From: Spirosoma aerolatum
GTDB lineage: Bacteria; Bacteroidota; Bacteroidia; Cytophagales; Spirosomataceae
Assembly: GCF_002056795.1 (NCBI RefSeq)
Contig: NZ_CP020104.1
Location: 682,001-746,000 of the forward strand
Direction: 5' to 3'
Length of the DNA: 64,000 nt
How positions within the stretch are numbered: the stretch's first letter is position 1; each line of letters opens with the position of its first letter. Below the pieces are notes generated by a model that was given only the letters and a program-made list of their open reading frames with translations, ran no database searches and was not told where the DNA came from. Shown here in pieces: positions 46,088 to 55,808 of the stretch. The position numbers and the translations under genes were made by a program.

Positions 46088-46400
46088 TCACACAGGAGTC
46101 TGCCAATACACCGCCACGACAACAGCAAGACTCGTTCCCGCTGACACAAACAGCAGAAAAGTCTGTACTGCCATTTGAATGAAGTAAGTTGCCCCACTAT
46201 CTCCAGAATAAGGCTGAAGGTTTGTGTTGGTCAGAAAGTTAATAGCCGTATGGATGCTACTGTCCATTCCAAGGATGGAATAGTTCCGACTGTGGGTTCG
46301 GCTCGTCTTTAAACACGCGAGTCATGTAGCGCCTAACTACGACGGCCAGCCCGACAGCAAGGCCAAACAAGCCTTCAAGCCCTATATACTGCGTTATCAT
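46088..46400 (-). pseudogene. kdpA: Decayed second kdpA (N-terminus fused to internal fragment)
   Basis: An ATG at 46400 opens MITQYIGLEGLFGLAVGLAV then RRYMTRVFKDEP, which matches the KdpA N-terminus (PLGRYMARVF type), and stops at TAG. One base out of frame the next stretch reads HTAINFLTNTNLQPYSGDSG then ATYFIQMAVQTFLLFVSAGT, the first selectivity-filter region of KdpA (NTNLQxYSG). It ends at TGA 46090-46088. Around 70 residues between the two parts and everything after are missing. It differs in sequence from the intact kdpA at 49220. It lies between kdpC and the porin gene. Confidence 0.8.
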
Positions 46401-46460
46401 ACTGCTGTCTGATTGACGAACCGGTCAGCCCGGTTATCAACCGGACTGACTGGCAATCGC

Positions 46461-47024
46461 TTACTTTAGTTGGTCGAGCGCTACGTTGAGCGCTAATACG
46501 TTCACTTTGGCGGGCCCAAAAATACCCAGCAATGGCCCTTCCGTATGCTGATCAACGAGTTGATTCAATCGCTCCGCCGAGATATTCCGCACTTTGGCAA
46601 TGCGGGCTACCTGAATTTTGGCTCCCGCAGGCGATAAGTCCGGGTCTAACCCCGAGCCGGAAGCGGTTACCAGTTCAGCCGGGATGTCAGCCTTATTTAC
46701 ACCGGGATTATGAACCAGGAACGTATCGATACGCGCCTGAACGGTTTTCAGATAGTCCGGGTTAGACGGTCCTTTGTTGGAGCCTCCCGACCCGGCCGCG
46801 TTATACTCTACCGCCGACGGACGGGAATTAAAATAGCGGTCCTGCGTAAATTTCTGGCCAACCTGAGCATAGCCAACGACCCGCCCATTCGCGGTAATGG
46901 TGACACCATCGCCCCCGCCAGGAGCCAGTTTGGCAATGCCTGCGACGACAAGTGGATAGATTACAGACAGCAGTACCAGTAATACCAGCGTTAGGCGCAA
47001 GGCCGGTCCAATATGAGCTTTCAT
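46461..47024 (-). CDS. kdpC: KdpC, K+-transporting ATPase subunit C
   Basis: A 187-residue protein with one N-terminal helix (LVLLVLLSVIYPLVVAGIAKL) and the KdpC body. GQKFTQDRYFNSRPSAV, GGSNKGPSNPDY, PAELVTASGSGLDPDLSPAGA and the C-terminal GPLLGIFGPAKVNVLALNVAL are all family hallmarks. It stabilises the KdpFABC complex in the inner membrane. The length is normal. It lies 65 bases after kdpB. Confidence 0.96.
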   Translation of the reverse strand: MKAHIGPALRLTLVLLVLLSVIYPLVVAGIAKLAPGGGDGVTITANGRVVGYAQVGQKFTQDRYFNSRPSAVEYNAAGSGGSNKGPSNPDYLKTVQARIDTFLVHNPGVNKADIPAELVTASGSGLDPDLSPAGAKIQVARIAKVRNISAERLNQLVDQHTEGPLLGIFGPAKVNVLALNVALDQLK

Positions 47025-47089
47025 TTTTATATGATTTTGGGGTAGCGCCCAGCTTTTTGCCCGATAAGCGCTACGGTAAGTGAGACAAA

Positions 47090-49162
47090 CTAAAGAAATA
47101 AGCCAACGATCAAATCCAATAGCTTAATGCCGATAAATGGCGCTATCAGACCGCCAAAACCATAAATAAACAGGTTCCGACGTAGCAAAGCCGAGGCTCC
47201 GATGGGTTTATATTCTACCCCCCGCAGTGCCAGGGGAATTAACATCGGAATGATGATGGCATTGAAAATAACCGCCGATAGTATCGCTGATTCAGGGCTA
47301 TGGAGCCGCATCAGATTTAAGCTTTGCAGCGCTGGAATGCTGGCCACAAACAGGGCTGGAACAATGGCGAAGTATTTGGCTACATCGTTGGCAATACTAA
47401 ACGTCGTTAGCGTGCCCCGCGTGATGAGCAGTTGTTTGCCAATTTCAACGACTTCAATAAGTTTGGTCGGGTCATTGTCCAGATCCACCATATTACCCGC
47501 TTCCTTAGCGGCCTGCGTTCCCGAGTTCATGGCTACGCCCACATCAGCCTGCGCCAGCGCAGGCGCGTCGTTGGTCCCATCACCCATCATTGCCACCAGC
47601 TTACCACCGGTCTGCTCTTTGCGGATGTACTGCATTTTGTCTTCCGGTTTAGCTTCGGCGATGAAGTCATCGACGCCCGCTTTGTTCGCAATGAACTTGG
47701 CCGTCAACGGATTGTCGCCGGTTACCATCACCGTTTTTACACCCATTTTGCGAAGTCGCTCGAATCGCTCGGCAATGCCCGGTTTAATGATATCCTGTAA
47801 TTCAACAACACCTTTTACCTCTTCATTTTCAATAACGACTAACGGCGTTCCCCCGTTCGCTGCAATTTTGTTGGCTGTCGCTTCCACTTCGGCCGGAAAC
47901 GGATTCCCAGCCCGTTGAACAATAGCTCGTATAGAGTCGACAGCTCCTTTTCGAATCCGAACCACGCCACCATTCGCCTGACCATTAATTGGCAGATCGA
48001 TACCCGACGAGCGTGTTTCGGCGGTGAATTTGATCAGCTTAGCGCCGTTCATATTCAAATTGCGCGTGACTTCCGTTCCTGCCAGTTCGACAATCGACTT
48101 TCCTTCCGGCGTATCATCGGCCAGCGAACTCAGCGCTGCAATTCGCACCATGTCAGCCTGTTTGATACCTGGGGCAGGATAGAAATTGGTTGCTTTCCGG
48201 TTGCCAATAGTGATCGTTCCCGTTTTATCGAGTAGCAACGTATCGACATCACCCGCTGTTTCCACCGCCCGACCCGATTTGGCAATGACGTTAGCCCGTA
48301 AAGCCCGGTCCATACCTGCAATCCCAATGGCTGATAACAACCCACCGATGGTCGTCGGAATCAAACAAACGAACAGCGAGATTAACGCGGCTATTGTAAT
48401 GGGCGTATTGGCATAATCGGCAAAGGGTTTCAGACTTACGCAGACGATAATGAAAATTAGCGTAAAACTGGCCAGTAATATGGTTAAAGCGATTTCGTTG
48501 GGTGTTTTCTGGCGTGATGCCCCTTCAACCAAGGCAATCATCTTATCCAGAAACGACTCCCCCGGCTGTGTGGTAACAACTACTTTGATTTTGTCGGAGA
48601 GTACCTTGGTCCCCCCTGTGACTGACGATTTATCGCCCCCCGCTTCGCGAATCACCGGTGCTGACTCCCCCGTGATGGCTGACTCGTCGATGGTCGCCAG
48701 GCCTTCGATAATTTCACCGTCGGAAGGGATAATGTCTCCCGCTTCGCAGAGGAATACATCCCCTTTTTGGAGTTGAGCGGACGAAATGGTTTGAATTTCG
48801 TCCAGTTTCATGTTCCCAACCGGCCGAATGACTTTAGCCGGTGTTTCCTGACGGGTTTTACGGAGTGATTCTGCTTGTGCCTTGCCGCGCGCTTCGGCGA
48901 TGGCTTCGGCGAAGTTGGCGAACAGGATCGTCAGCAGCAGTATTGCCGTAATGATAATATTGTAGCTCAGCGTGCCTTGAGTCGTATCGCCCGAAAGCGC
49001 AATGTAAATTGACACCACAAGCATAATGAACGTACCGACTTCGACGGTAAACATCACCGGATTTTTAATAAGCTGTACCGGATTCAGCTTGGTAAATGAC
49101 GCTTTTATTGCGGACCCCACTAGTTCACCCTGGAACAGTGACGGGGATTGTTGCTTTGCCAT
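47090..49162 (-). CDS. kdpB: KdpB, P-type ATPase subunit
   Basis: A 690-residue P-type ATPase. It has the phosphorylation motif [14 protein letters not shown] in the actuator domain ([14 protein letters not shown]), the hinge [19 protein letters not shown] and the KdpB-specific [11 protein letters not shown] near the membrane end. It hydrolyses ATP to drive K+ through KdpA. It is preceded by kdpA with a 57-base gap and followed by kdpC. No frameshifts or missing residues were seen. Confidence 0.97.
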   Translation of the reverse strand: MAKQQSPSLFQGELVGSAIKASFTKLNPVQLIKNPVMFTVEVGTFIMLVVSIYIALSGDTTQGTLSYNIIITAILLLTILFANFAEAIAEARGKAQAESLRKTRQETPAKVIRPVGNMKLDEIQTISSAQLQKGDVFLCEAGDIIPSDGEIIEGLATIDESAITGESAPVIREAGGDKSSVTGGTKVLSDKIKVVVTTQPGESFLDKMIALVEGASRQKTPNEIALTILLASFTLIFIIVCVSLKPFADYANTPITIAALISLFVCLIPTTIGGLLSAIGIAGMDRALRANVIAKSGRAVETAGDVDTLLLDKTGTITIGNRKATNFYPAPGIKQADMVRIAALSSLADDTPEGKSIVELAGTEVTRNLNMNGAKLIKFTAETRSSGIDLPINGQANGGVVRIRKGAVDSIRAIVQRAGNPFPAEVEATANKIAANGGTPLVVIENEEVKGVVELQDIIKPGIAERFERLRKMGVKTVMVTGDNPLTAKFIANKAGVDDFIAEAKPEDKMQYIRKEQTGGKLVAMMGDGTNDAPALAQADVGVAMNSGTQAAKEAGNMVDLDNDPTKLIEVVEIGKQLLITRGTLTTFSIANDVAKYFAIVPALFVASIPALQSLNLMRLHSPESAILSAVIFNAIIIPMLIPLALRGVEYKPIGASALLRRNLFIYGFGGLIAPFIGIKLLDLIVGLFL

Positions 49163-49219
49163 AGTAATTAATAAATATCCGTTATCGGTAAGCCTGTTCG
49201 ATGGACTTGCCGGAAGCAG

Positions 49220-50935
49220 TTACTTGAGGGAGAAAAATTCGGCCAGTGGTCCCAGCGCTAGGGCCGGGAAAAAGGCCAGCGCTGCTATGATGAAAATGAC
49301 AGCGAAGGTAACCAGGCCGAAAGTAGCTGTATCGGTGGCCAATGTACCCGCACTTTCGGGGACATATTTCTTACTGGCTAGTGCTCCAGCAATGGCAATG
49401 GGGCCGACAATCGGTAAATAGCGGCTTAAAATCAGCACCAGTCCGGTTGTGAAGTTCCAGAAGAAATTGTTGTCGCCCAGTCCTTCAAAACCCGATCCAT
49501 TATTAGCCGAAGCGGAAGTGTACTCGTAGAGCATCTCGGAAAAACCATGAAAGCCCGGATTGTTTAGCCAGTTGGCCGGTTTTACGGTCCAGTCGGCGTT
49601 AGGTGAATTGACAAAGACATACGAAGCTAATGCCGTACCAACCAGAATCAGCAAGGGATGCAGGATGGCGATCAGTGAGGCAATTTTCATCTCACGGGCT
49701 TCAATCTTACGGCCCATGAATTCCGGCGTCCGGCCCACCATCAGCCCGGCAATGAATACGGCGACGATCAGGAAGATGAAGTAGTTCAATAACCCTACGC
49801 CAACCCCGCCGTAGAAAGCATTGATCATCATATCGAGCATCTGCATAGCACCTGACAGAGGGGTCATCGAGTCATGCATGGCATTGACTGAACCGTTGGA
49901 GGTCGCTGTTGTAGTAATGCCCCAATAAGCCGACGCAGCCGAGCCCAGGCGCATTTCCTTTCCTTCCAGACTACCTAGTGTTTGGCTGATCCCCAGGTTG
50001 TCAATGGCTGGATTGCCCTTCATTTCAACGACGATCGAGGGAATCAGCAAACAGAAAAAGCCCACTGTCATCACCAGAAAAATCGAGTTTGCCAGCTTTC
50101 GTCGGTTCAGATAAAAGCCGAGCGCAAACACTAAAGCAATCGGTATGAGGATAATGCTAACATCTTCTACCACATTGGTCAGGTAGCTTGGATTTTCCAG
50201 CGGGTGAGCGGAGTTGACACCAAACCAGCCCCCACCATTGGTACCGAGTTGCTTGATCGCAATCATACCCGCGGCTGGTCCGCGCGAAACGCCCACACTA
50301 TCTCCCTGCATAGTGATGATTGTGTCCTTGCCCGTATAGCTGGCCGGCGTGCCATTGAATACCAGAATCAGGGCAACAATGATCGACAACGGCAGCAAAA
50401 TCCGGGTGATGCTTTTGATGAAGTACTCGTAAAAATTACCCAGTTCCGTACCCATCCGTGTGCTGAGAGCCTTAAAGAGTACGGCCAGTGCGGCCATACC
50501 AGCCGCAGCCGATACGAACTGAAAAAACATGACAACCGCCGTTTGGGTCAGGTAAGTGAGTCCTGATTCGCCGGAATAGTGTTGCAGATTACAGTTTACA
50601 ATGAAGCTGATAACCGTATTAAAGGCTAAGTCAGGCGTCATAGATGCATTGCCATCCGGGTTAAGTGGTAGGCTACCCTGAAACAACAGCATAAAAAAGC
50701 CGTACAGAAACCAGACCAGATTAATAGTCAGCAGGGCTACCAGATGTTCTTTCCAGTTCATCGGCTGCGCCGGGTTAACGCCCCCGATCCGGTACAATAG
50801 CCGTTCCAGCGGAGCCATGAAGTCGAATAGATTGGGCTTGTTGGCGTAGATGTTGGCGATTAGTTTGCCAAGGGGATAGGCTAACAGAACGGTCAAACCG
50901 TACATGAGCACTACGCCCAGAATTTCGTTAGTCAT
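49220..50935 (-). CDS. kdpA: KdpA, K+-binding and translocating subunit
   Basis: A 571-residue membrane protein with the four selectivity-filter loops of KdpA. These are NCNLQHYSGESGLTYLTQ, GTNGGGWFGVNSAHPLENP, TTTATSNGSVNAMHDS, and NNGSGFEGLGDN. The N-terminus (LLAYPLGKLIANIY) and MNWKEHL segment are standard. It follows kdpF by 19 bases. The first filter reads NCNLQ rather than the usual NTNWQ; the decayed copy at 46.1-46.4 kb keeps NTNLQ. Confidence 0.97.
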   Translation of the reverse strand: MTNEILGVVLMYGLTVLLAYPLGKLIANIYANKPNLFDFMAPLERLLYRIGGVNPAQPMNWKEHLVALLTINLVWFLYGFFMLLFQGSLPLNPDGNASMTPDLAFNTVISFIVNCNLQHYSGESGLTYLTQTAVVMFFQFVSAAAGMAALAVLFKALSTRMGTELGNFYEYFIKSITRILLPLSIIVALILVFNGTPASYTGKDTIITMQGDSVGVSRGPAAGMIAIKQLGTNGGGWFGVNSAHPLENPSYLTNVVEDVSIILIPIALVFALGFYLNRRKLANSIFLVMTVGFFCLLIPSIVVEMKGNPAIDNLGISQTLGSLEGKEMRLGSAASAYWGITTTATSNGSVNAMHDSMTPLSGAMQMLDMMINAFYGGVGVGLLNYFIFLIVAVFIAGLMVGRTPEFMGRKIEAREMKIASLIAILHPLLILVGTALASYVFVNSPNADWTVKPANWLNNPGFHGFSEMLYEYTSASANNGSGFEGLGDNNFFWNFTTGLVLILSRYLPIVGPIAIAGALASKKYVPESAGTLATDTATFGLVTFAVIFIIAALAFFPALALGPLAEFFSLK

Positions 50936-50954
50936 TGTGTAGTTAAAAAATAGG

Positions 50955-51035
50955 TTAAAATTTTTCTGGTTTTATCAATACGTATAGCATGTAAGCGAAA
51001 ACCAGCAACGCGATAATAAAGACGAGAGTAATCAT
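50955..51035 (-). CDS. kdpF: KdpF, small subunit
   Basis: A 26-residue single-helix peptide: MITLVFIIALLVFAYMLYVL then IKPEKF. The length, hydrophobic helix and C-terminal KPE[KR]F match KdpF, which stabilises the Kdp complex. It lies 19 bases before kdpA and 16 bases after a second tiny ORF. Confidence 0.9.
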   Translation of the reverse strand: MITLVFIIALLVFAYMLYVLIKPEKF

Positions 51036-51051
51036 GGTCAGTCGTGTTAAA

Positions 51052-51138
51052 TCAGATGCCTTCGAACCACTCAATGGCTTTGTAGAAAATGACAAAGCAG
51101 CCAAGTGCCGAACCCAGTAGAAGCAGAAGCGTACCCAT
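51052..51138 (-). CDS. 28-residue membrane peptide at the head of the kdp operon
   Basis: The frame from 51138 reads MGTLLLLLGSALGCFVIF followed by YKAIEWFEGI and a stop. It is one hydrophobic helix with an amphipathic end. It is in tandem with kdpF, has the same orientation and spacing, and is probably the first gene of the kdp operon. The function is unknown; another small Kdp subunit or regulator is possible. Confidence 0.65.
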   Translation of the reverse strand: MGTLLLLLGSALGCFVIFYKAIEWFEGI

Positions 51139-51258
51139 AGTTTGCGAGTTTTACTGTTTTAGTTTTTTATAGTGTGCCAAAAAGGTGTCCAAACTTTTCA
51201 AAAGCATTCGTCGTTGAGTATATGTGACTGATTATCAATGGTGTATTTTAGGGGCACG

Positions 51259-51313
51259 CCAATCGTGAAAGAGATTGGAAACAAAAAACCTTACCAAAAT
51301 GGTAAGGTTTTTT
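51259..51313. terminator. Two hairpins, the second a strong terminator, upstream of kdp
   Basis: A 6-bp hairpin (51259-51264 with 51273-51278) is followed by a perfect 13-bp stem (51283-51295 with 51301-51313) around AAAAT. It has A and T runs at its ends, so it can work on both strands. The rest of the 385-base spacer 51139-51525 shows no ORF. The kdp promoter must lie between 51139 and about 51240. The hairpins could also be the 3' end of a small plus-strand RNA. Confidence 0.65.
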
Positions 51314-51525
51314 GTCATTTTGAAAAGGTTATATAGCTGTGATAAGGGCGAAAATCAATAAATAAGAAGCTTAGGTTAGGAATCTAAAAACGCGGGCTCT
51401 GGTTGGGTTGACGTTTTTAGCAAATCTTTAATTAATTCAATAGTTCGTCAATGATCTCCTAGAAGAGGAGGGATAAAAAAGGCGCGTTAATTTTGGGTAT
51501 CTGACAGCCAAACCACAACACGCCT

Positions 51526-51814
51526 ATGAAAGGGCAAATTTTGCCAAAGCCAGTTTTATTGACCGAATTACAAGGCAAACGGATCTACATATCATCAGTT
51601 TATTATGTCAAGATGCCCGCTGCGCTATCATGATAAGGGAGCTAAAACCAAGGGCAAAGGACGACCACGCCAGTTTGCTGGGCCTGTAAACTTCACCCAG
51701 CTCGATTTCGACTACTTCGAGCTAAGTTATCAAGATGAAGAGCTACGCATTTATTCAGGCGTGGTCAACTGTCCTTTTTTAAAGCGAGACATCAAGTTGG
51801 CTTACACTCAATAG
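51526..51814 (+). pseudogene. Transposase fragment (DDE type), frameshifted
   Basis: One frame opens MKGQILPKPVLLTELQGKR and ends at 51633. The overlapping second frame reads SRCPLRYHDKGAKTKGKGRP, then FAGPVNFTQLDFDYFELSYQ and a short tail ending LAYTQ, which resembles the region before the catalytic core in Bacteroidota DDE transposases. It covers only a small N-terminal part of such an enzyme. No terminal inverted repeats were found. It is a degraded insertion sequence scar. Confidence 0.6.
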
Positions 51815-52099
51815 CTGAATGATGGGGGATTCCACGTGGCCGTCGATGGGGAACTATATGTCTGGGCTTACAACGGCCTGATATCCCGCTGGTATCAGGC
51901 GGCTATAGAGCAGGAAGCAGGTCGTATACAGGCAGCAGGCATGGTCAAAAACGTGTCATTTGAGTCCATCAGTGGGCTGCTCAACGACCGGATTTACGAT
52001 GCATACCAGGCTACATATCAAGGGAGTCCATAGCTAAATGCCATGATCAGTGAGCGGGCCAGGTGAGCGACTATTAGGATTGTGCCTCAAAATTAGACA
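51815..52099 (+). pseudogene. Broken DUF2255 gene fused to the transposase scrap
   Basis: Directly after the TAG at 51812 the same frame reads NDGGFHVAVDGELYVWAYNG, then SRWYQAAIEQEAGRIQAAGM and INDR-like LNDRIYDAYQATYQGSP, which matches DUF2255 proteins. A TAG interrupts where Tyr is expected, then LNAMISERAR, a TGA, and ATIRIVPQN follow. The family N-terminus is missing, apparently replaced by the transposase fragment. The gene is non-functional. Confidence 0.7.
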
Positions 52100-52276
52100 G
52101 GTCATGACGCTTAACGAATAAGGATAAAATAGTGATAAAGGCATAGCAGGACTTGGGCAGGTAAAAAGATAAAGCAGAAAAGCGTCTCTACAAACGCACC
52201 AATTATGATTCAGATATATGAACGCTCCGTCGTCTCTTTTGGGAGCGAATTGCGAACATTGATTATTATATACGTG

Positions 52277-53626
52277 TCAAACGCCGTCAGCCATATACGG
52301 TTTCAGCAATTGCTGAAAATCCGTGCGTTTGCGTAGCCGCTGCCAGCGGTAGTCTCCCTGATAGGCTTTGGCTGACACGGCCTCTGATTTCTGAGGGGAT
52401 TTTAACGCCTTTCCTAGATAGACTACGGCTAGTGAATCGTTGCCCTTCAGGCTATGCAATTCAGCCAGGGAGTCCCAATAGTCGCCCACCTGGCCCGCTT
52501 GAGCAATGGCAATGTGTAGAGCCTCTTCTGCTTTTTTAAAGTCTTTGCGAGCTATGTAGCCATAGGCTAATGCATTATAAATGGGAGCACTCAGTCTAGT
52601 CTCCAGGCGAGTATGCTCCATCAGATGGATTAGCGATTCTGCATCATTTTCCCGGGCATAGAACCCGGCTAAATAAAAAGTAGCGGTCTGAGCCAAATTA
52701 TCTGCCTGGGCCGGTAGACCTGGCTCTACCACTTTACGCATGTTGTCAACGAATAATTGCTTATGTTTTCGGGTCGTTGCTGAATCGGCCTTACTATGAG
52801 ATGCTAAAGTCATATAAATTTCTGCCCGGGTATAATAAGCCAACTTGTCATTAGGGAATTGCCTGGCTGCACTATCCGACCAGGCAAAGGCTTCTTCATA
52901 GTTCAGACTATTTAAAGCAACGGCAACTGAAGTCATGTAGAAATAATAATCGGCCATCAACTCCCGATGTTTTTTCAGGTAAGCATACACCTTATCCACC
53001 ATCACCGAATCTTTCTTGATCATGTAATACGTAATTAAGGCTTTCGTCGAACGCACCTTCATAATCTCCAGCGCGGCTTTATGAATCAGGTTTTGAGCGG
53101 GTTCATGTCGACTGATGGACAAGGGCTGGGTGATCTGCTCAGATACCTGTATGGATACGTGTTGACTGGAGTCGCTGAGGGTAATGTATCCTCCGATGGT
53201 TTTATCTTGCTTGCCCAGCAGGGCCAGAATTGATTTAGTAACGGCCCGAAGGTTAAACCCTTCAACGGAAAGCTCATTCAAAAATTCCGTATTATCTTCA
53301 TTACTGCCCACCATGGACCGATTCATGCCATAAATACCGTCCATGATGGTGTCTATCTCATCGAGAATGGCTTGTTTGACGACTTCTCCGCTGTAGCCCT
53401 GTTCTACCCAAACGGGTGGTACTTTAAAATCCTGCACGTAGTAAATGGTTTTTTTATACTCCTTGCGCAGGTAAATACAAAATGCAATAAAAAGGCTTAG
53501 CCAAAGCAGTTTTACGCCGACGCCAAACCATTTTTCAAATAATTCAAACCAGGCTAATTGTTGAAGGCTTTTCAAAAAGGACCTGACCCGTCCGGTGGTT
53601 GGATTAATAGCGTTAATTGGTTCCAC
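52277..53626 (-). CDS. Membrane-anchored TPR-like protein, function unknown
   Basis: A 449-residue protein. A cytoplasmic N-terminal part of about 35 residues precedes one membrane helix (LLWLSLFIAFCIYL). The rest is outside or in the periplasm and mainly helical. The C-terminal half has tetratricopeptide-like pairs (YEEAFAWSDSAARQFPNDKLAYYTRAEIYM, APIYNALAYGYIARKDFKKAEEALHIAI, DYWDSLAELHSLKGNDSLAVVYLGKAL). I know no specific family for it. The genes on both sides are unrelated. The upstream spacer contains no clear promoter. Confidence 0.75.
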   Translation of the reverse strand: MEPINAINPTTGRVRSFLKSLQQLAWFELFEKWFGVGVKLLWLSLFIAFCIYLRKEYKKTIYYVQDFKVPPVWVEQGYSGEVVKQAILDEIDTIMDGIYGMNRSMVGSNEDNTEFLNELSVEGFNLRAVTKSILALLGKQDKTIGGYITLSDSSQHVSIQVSEQITQPLSISRHEPAQNLIHKAALEIMKVRSTKALITYYMIKKDSVMVDKVYAYLKKHRELMADYYFYMTSVAVALNSLNYEEAFAWSDSAARQFPNDKLAYYTRAEIYMTLASHSKADSATTRKHKQLFVDNMRKVVEPGLPAQADNLAQTATFYLAGFYARENDAESLIHLMEHTRLETRLSAPIYNALAYGYIARKDFKKAEEALHIAIAQAGQVGDYWDSLAELHSLKGNDSLAVVYLGKALKSPQKSEAVSAKAYQGDYRWQRLRKRTDFQQLLKPYMADGV

Positions 53627-54054
53627 GGTTTAAATCGAAAAATAGCTTTATGTTTATAAGCATAGTGATTTACAGGTAAGCAAGATAAGGAAATGACTCA
53701 GCAAACACTGGCCGTCGCCAAGAATTTGTTCGCACTATTTCGTATGCTACGGATAGTAGTTGAGAGTAATTAAAATAAACCATCCAAGTAAGGAGTCTTT
53801 TTCAGAATTACCTTTTAATGGTAGGCTTGTATCATTACTGTTTATAGAGTATTAACGCACTGGAATGACAGACCACGAGAGCTCAATCTGAGAACTATTT
53901 CCAGTTGGCAATCCGCTTTCTTCTTTTTTTACTAGCCTATATGAGCCTCAGTCTATTTGACAGACACAGTGGCAAAAGCGTGTTTCACAGGTGAAGCTTT
54001 TCCTAAAAGCATTGAATTAATAAACAATGCGCGCGACGTAGCTGAGGATATGTG
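53627..54054. other. Gene-free spacer of 428 bases
   Basis: Only a 26-residue ORF (53693-53773, MTQQTLAVAKNLFALFRMLR) is visible. It resembles the start of an NTF2-like protein but ends at once, so it may be a remnant. Nothing else was recognised. Confidence 0.4.
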
Positions 54055-54094
54055 ACCAGCGAATGCCCGGCTCAGAAGCTGGGCATTCGCTGGT
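54055..54094 (-). terminator. Terminator of the bicupin gene
   Basis: A perfect 14-bp stem (54055-54068 with 54081-54094) and a 12-base loop end 9 bases before the minus-strand gene at 54103. Confidence 0.75.
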
Positions 54095-54102
54095 TTGAGA
54101 AA

Positions 54103-55257
54103 TTAGTGCCGGGGCGAGGGTGGCGGGCCGGGACGCTCCAAGGGCACGATGTCCAGCTCGGCAAACCGGCTGGCGTTGAGGCCTCCCGTGGGCTGTTGCG
54201 GATAGACATGCTGCGTGGAGGGGGCCTGCGAACGGAAAAATAACTCAAAAATGCCCGGTGTCAGCAAACCTATGTGATGCGTATACGGCTTCAGGTGCTG
54301 ATAAGCATGAATCGTACCTGCTGGCAGCGTGACAAGATCGCCGGGGTATACGTCGAGCGTCACCTGGTTCGACACCATCCGCATTTGCCCATCAAGACAA
54401 AAAAACGTTTCAGAGTGCTTCATGTGAAAATGTTTTCCGATCATCGGCCCAGCCGGGCCTTCGCAGGTGACTACCAGCAGTTTACCGTTGGTGGTCGCGT
54501 TGTCGCAGAGGATGCCAAACAACTGATCGGCAATGGTATAATGATCCCCTTCGCCAGCGGCCAGTACATACGGCACAACGCTTTTAGGTAGTTTGGTGTC
54601 AACGACGCGATGAGCGTTGCCTTCCAATAGAGGTTTGCCATCAAAGTAGATGTCGGCGGCTTTCTCAGCCTGTTTGAGCGCGGCCGGGTCCAAGGCGGAA
54701 ATCTCATCTGAGGGCTGCACGTACCCCGCATACGGTTTACCCAGCGTCCTGTAAAGCGCGGTCATCTGATGACCGCTGTTCATCGACATCAACTGAGTAT
54801 GATGCGACTGCATCCGAAAGGCGTGGGTGGTTCCGGGCGGAATGCTAGCGAAATCGCCTTTAATCATGCGGTAATGTTGGCCGGAAAGCCACAAGTCAAT
54901 TTCGCCATCGAGCACAAAAATTACCTCATGCGTTTGGGCATGGGTATGCGAAGGCAGCAGCGCCCCCTTTCCACCTGTCAGCACAGTCCACTCATACAGG
55001 TTATCGGTATCGATACCCCGGGCCATCAGACAAGCGACGAAGCCACCAACCAGGTAGCGTTCGCCTTCGCCACTGCGTAGGTAATACGGAATGACCCGGC
55101 CGGGTAACTCCCCCTGGGGCGTAATGGCCTGAATGGCGGTAATGTTGGCAGGGAGCGACACAGGAGGTCCCTGCTGGGCGTTGGCGGAGACGCTGCCCAC
55201 AACCTGTAGCAGGAGGCAGCCCAAAGCAGCGATGAAACGGTAGGTACTGGTTTTCAT
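54103..55257 (-). CDS. Secreted bicupin (quercetinase-like) protein
   Basis: A 384-residue protein with a signal peptide (ending VSANAQQ) and two cupin domains. The first has LLPSHTHAQTHEVIFVLDGEIDLW and GDFASIPPGTTHAFRM; the second has GKHFHMKHSETFFCLDGQMRMV and GDLVTLPAGTIHAYQHL. Both keep the HxH(x3-4)E and late His residues that bind a metal. The arrangement resembles quercetin 2,3-dioxygenase, but the true substrate is unknown. The promoter region upstream (55258 on) contains no recognised operator. Confidence 0.85.
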   Translation of the reverse strand: MKTSTYRFIAALGCLLLQVVGSVSANAQQGPPVSLPANITAIQAITPQGELPGRVIPYYLRSGEGERYLVGGFVACLMARGIDTDNLYEWTVLTGGKGALLPSHTHAQTHEVIFVLDGEIDLWLSGQHYRMIKGDFASIPPGTTHAFRMQSHHTQLMSMNSGHQMTALYRTLGKPYAGYVQPSDEISALDPAALKQAEKAADIYFDGKPLLEGNAHRVVDTKLPKSVVPYVLAAGEGDHYTIADQLFGILCDNATTNGKLLVVTCEGPAGPMIGKHFHMKHSETFFCLDGQMRMVSNQVTLDVYPGDLVTLPAGTIHAYQHLKPYTHHIGLLTPGIFELFFRSQAPSTQHVYPQQPTGGLNASRFAELDIVPLERPGPPPSPRH

Positions 55258-55808
55258 GAATAAGTTAGTGGTGAGTTCTGTTAGCTGGCTAGAGCTAGCT
55301 TAAACGCTTAAAAATAACTTACTTAGAATTATACTGTACGTTGTCAAAAAAAGTGGGCAAAAGGGTCGGGACCGCAACGGCGGTAGTGCGGCATTCCGAC
55401 CGTGACGCTTGGGTGAAAAGGGTGTCGCTCAGAAGCTAAGCGATTTCCGGGGAAGTACGTGCTAGTCAATTTCTGGGTGAGCTAGTGCGGTCCCAGTCGG
55501 CAAGAAAATCCGGTATGTCGTTAGGGACCGTAACGGACGGTTCTTTGCACTAAGTCAGTGAAAGCAGCAGAAACAGGCCAATTAGGAGTCGTATAAAATA
55601 AGTAATTGTTGAGTAGGTTAGCCGCTTCGTTAACTATTGGAAGGCGAAAAATATTGATAGTAATTGGATCTGGCTAATTGCCTCATCAAGAGAAAGAAAG
55701 AATCAGGAGGAGATGTTTCAATCAGCGTCTCAACCGGAACTTCTATAGCGTGAAAAAAGCCGATCAACATCGCTGCTAACCGGCTAATTATCATGGGTTT
55801 TATGGGTG
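55258..55808. other. Gene-free spacer of 551 bases before tRNA-Gly
   Basis: No ORF with coding character, no strong hairpin and no known RNA family was recognised between the bicupin start and the tRNA. Some GC-rich stretches (around 55360-55530) stand out from AT-rich flanks and could hold an unrecognised RNA. Confidence 0.35.

Noticed and set aside
45958..46197. 79-residue ORF on the minus strand between porin and kdpC
   Set aside because: It is a shadow frame over the decayed kdpA fragment. The other frame matches KdpA filter sequence.
52300..52320. Palindrome TTTCAGCAATTGCTGAAA
   Set aside because: It lies inside the coding end of the TPR gene and does not match the Zur-type core.
53693..53773. 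26-residue ORF resembling the start of an NTF2-like protein
   Set aside because: It is too short and has no continuation in any frame. At most a remnant.
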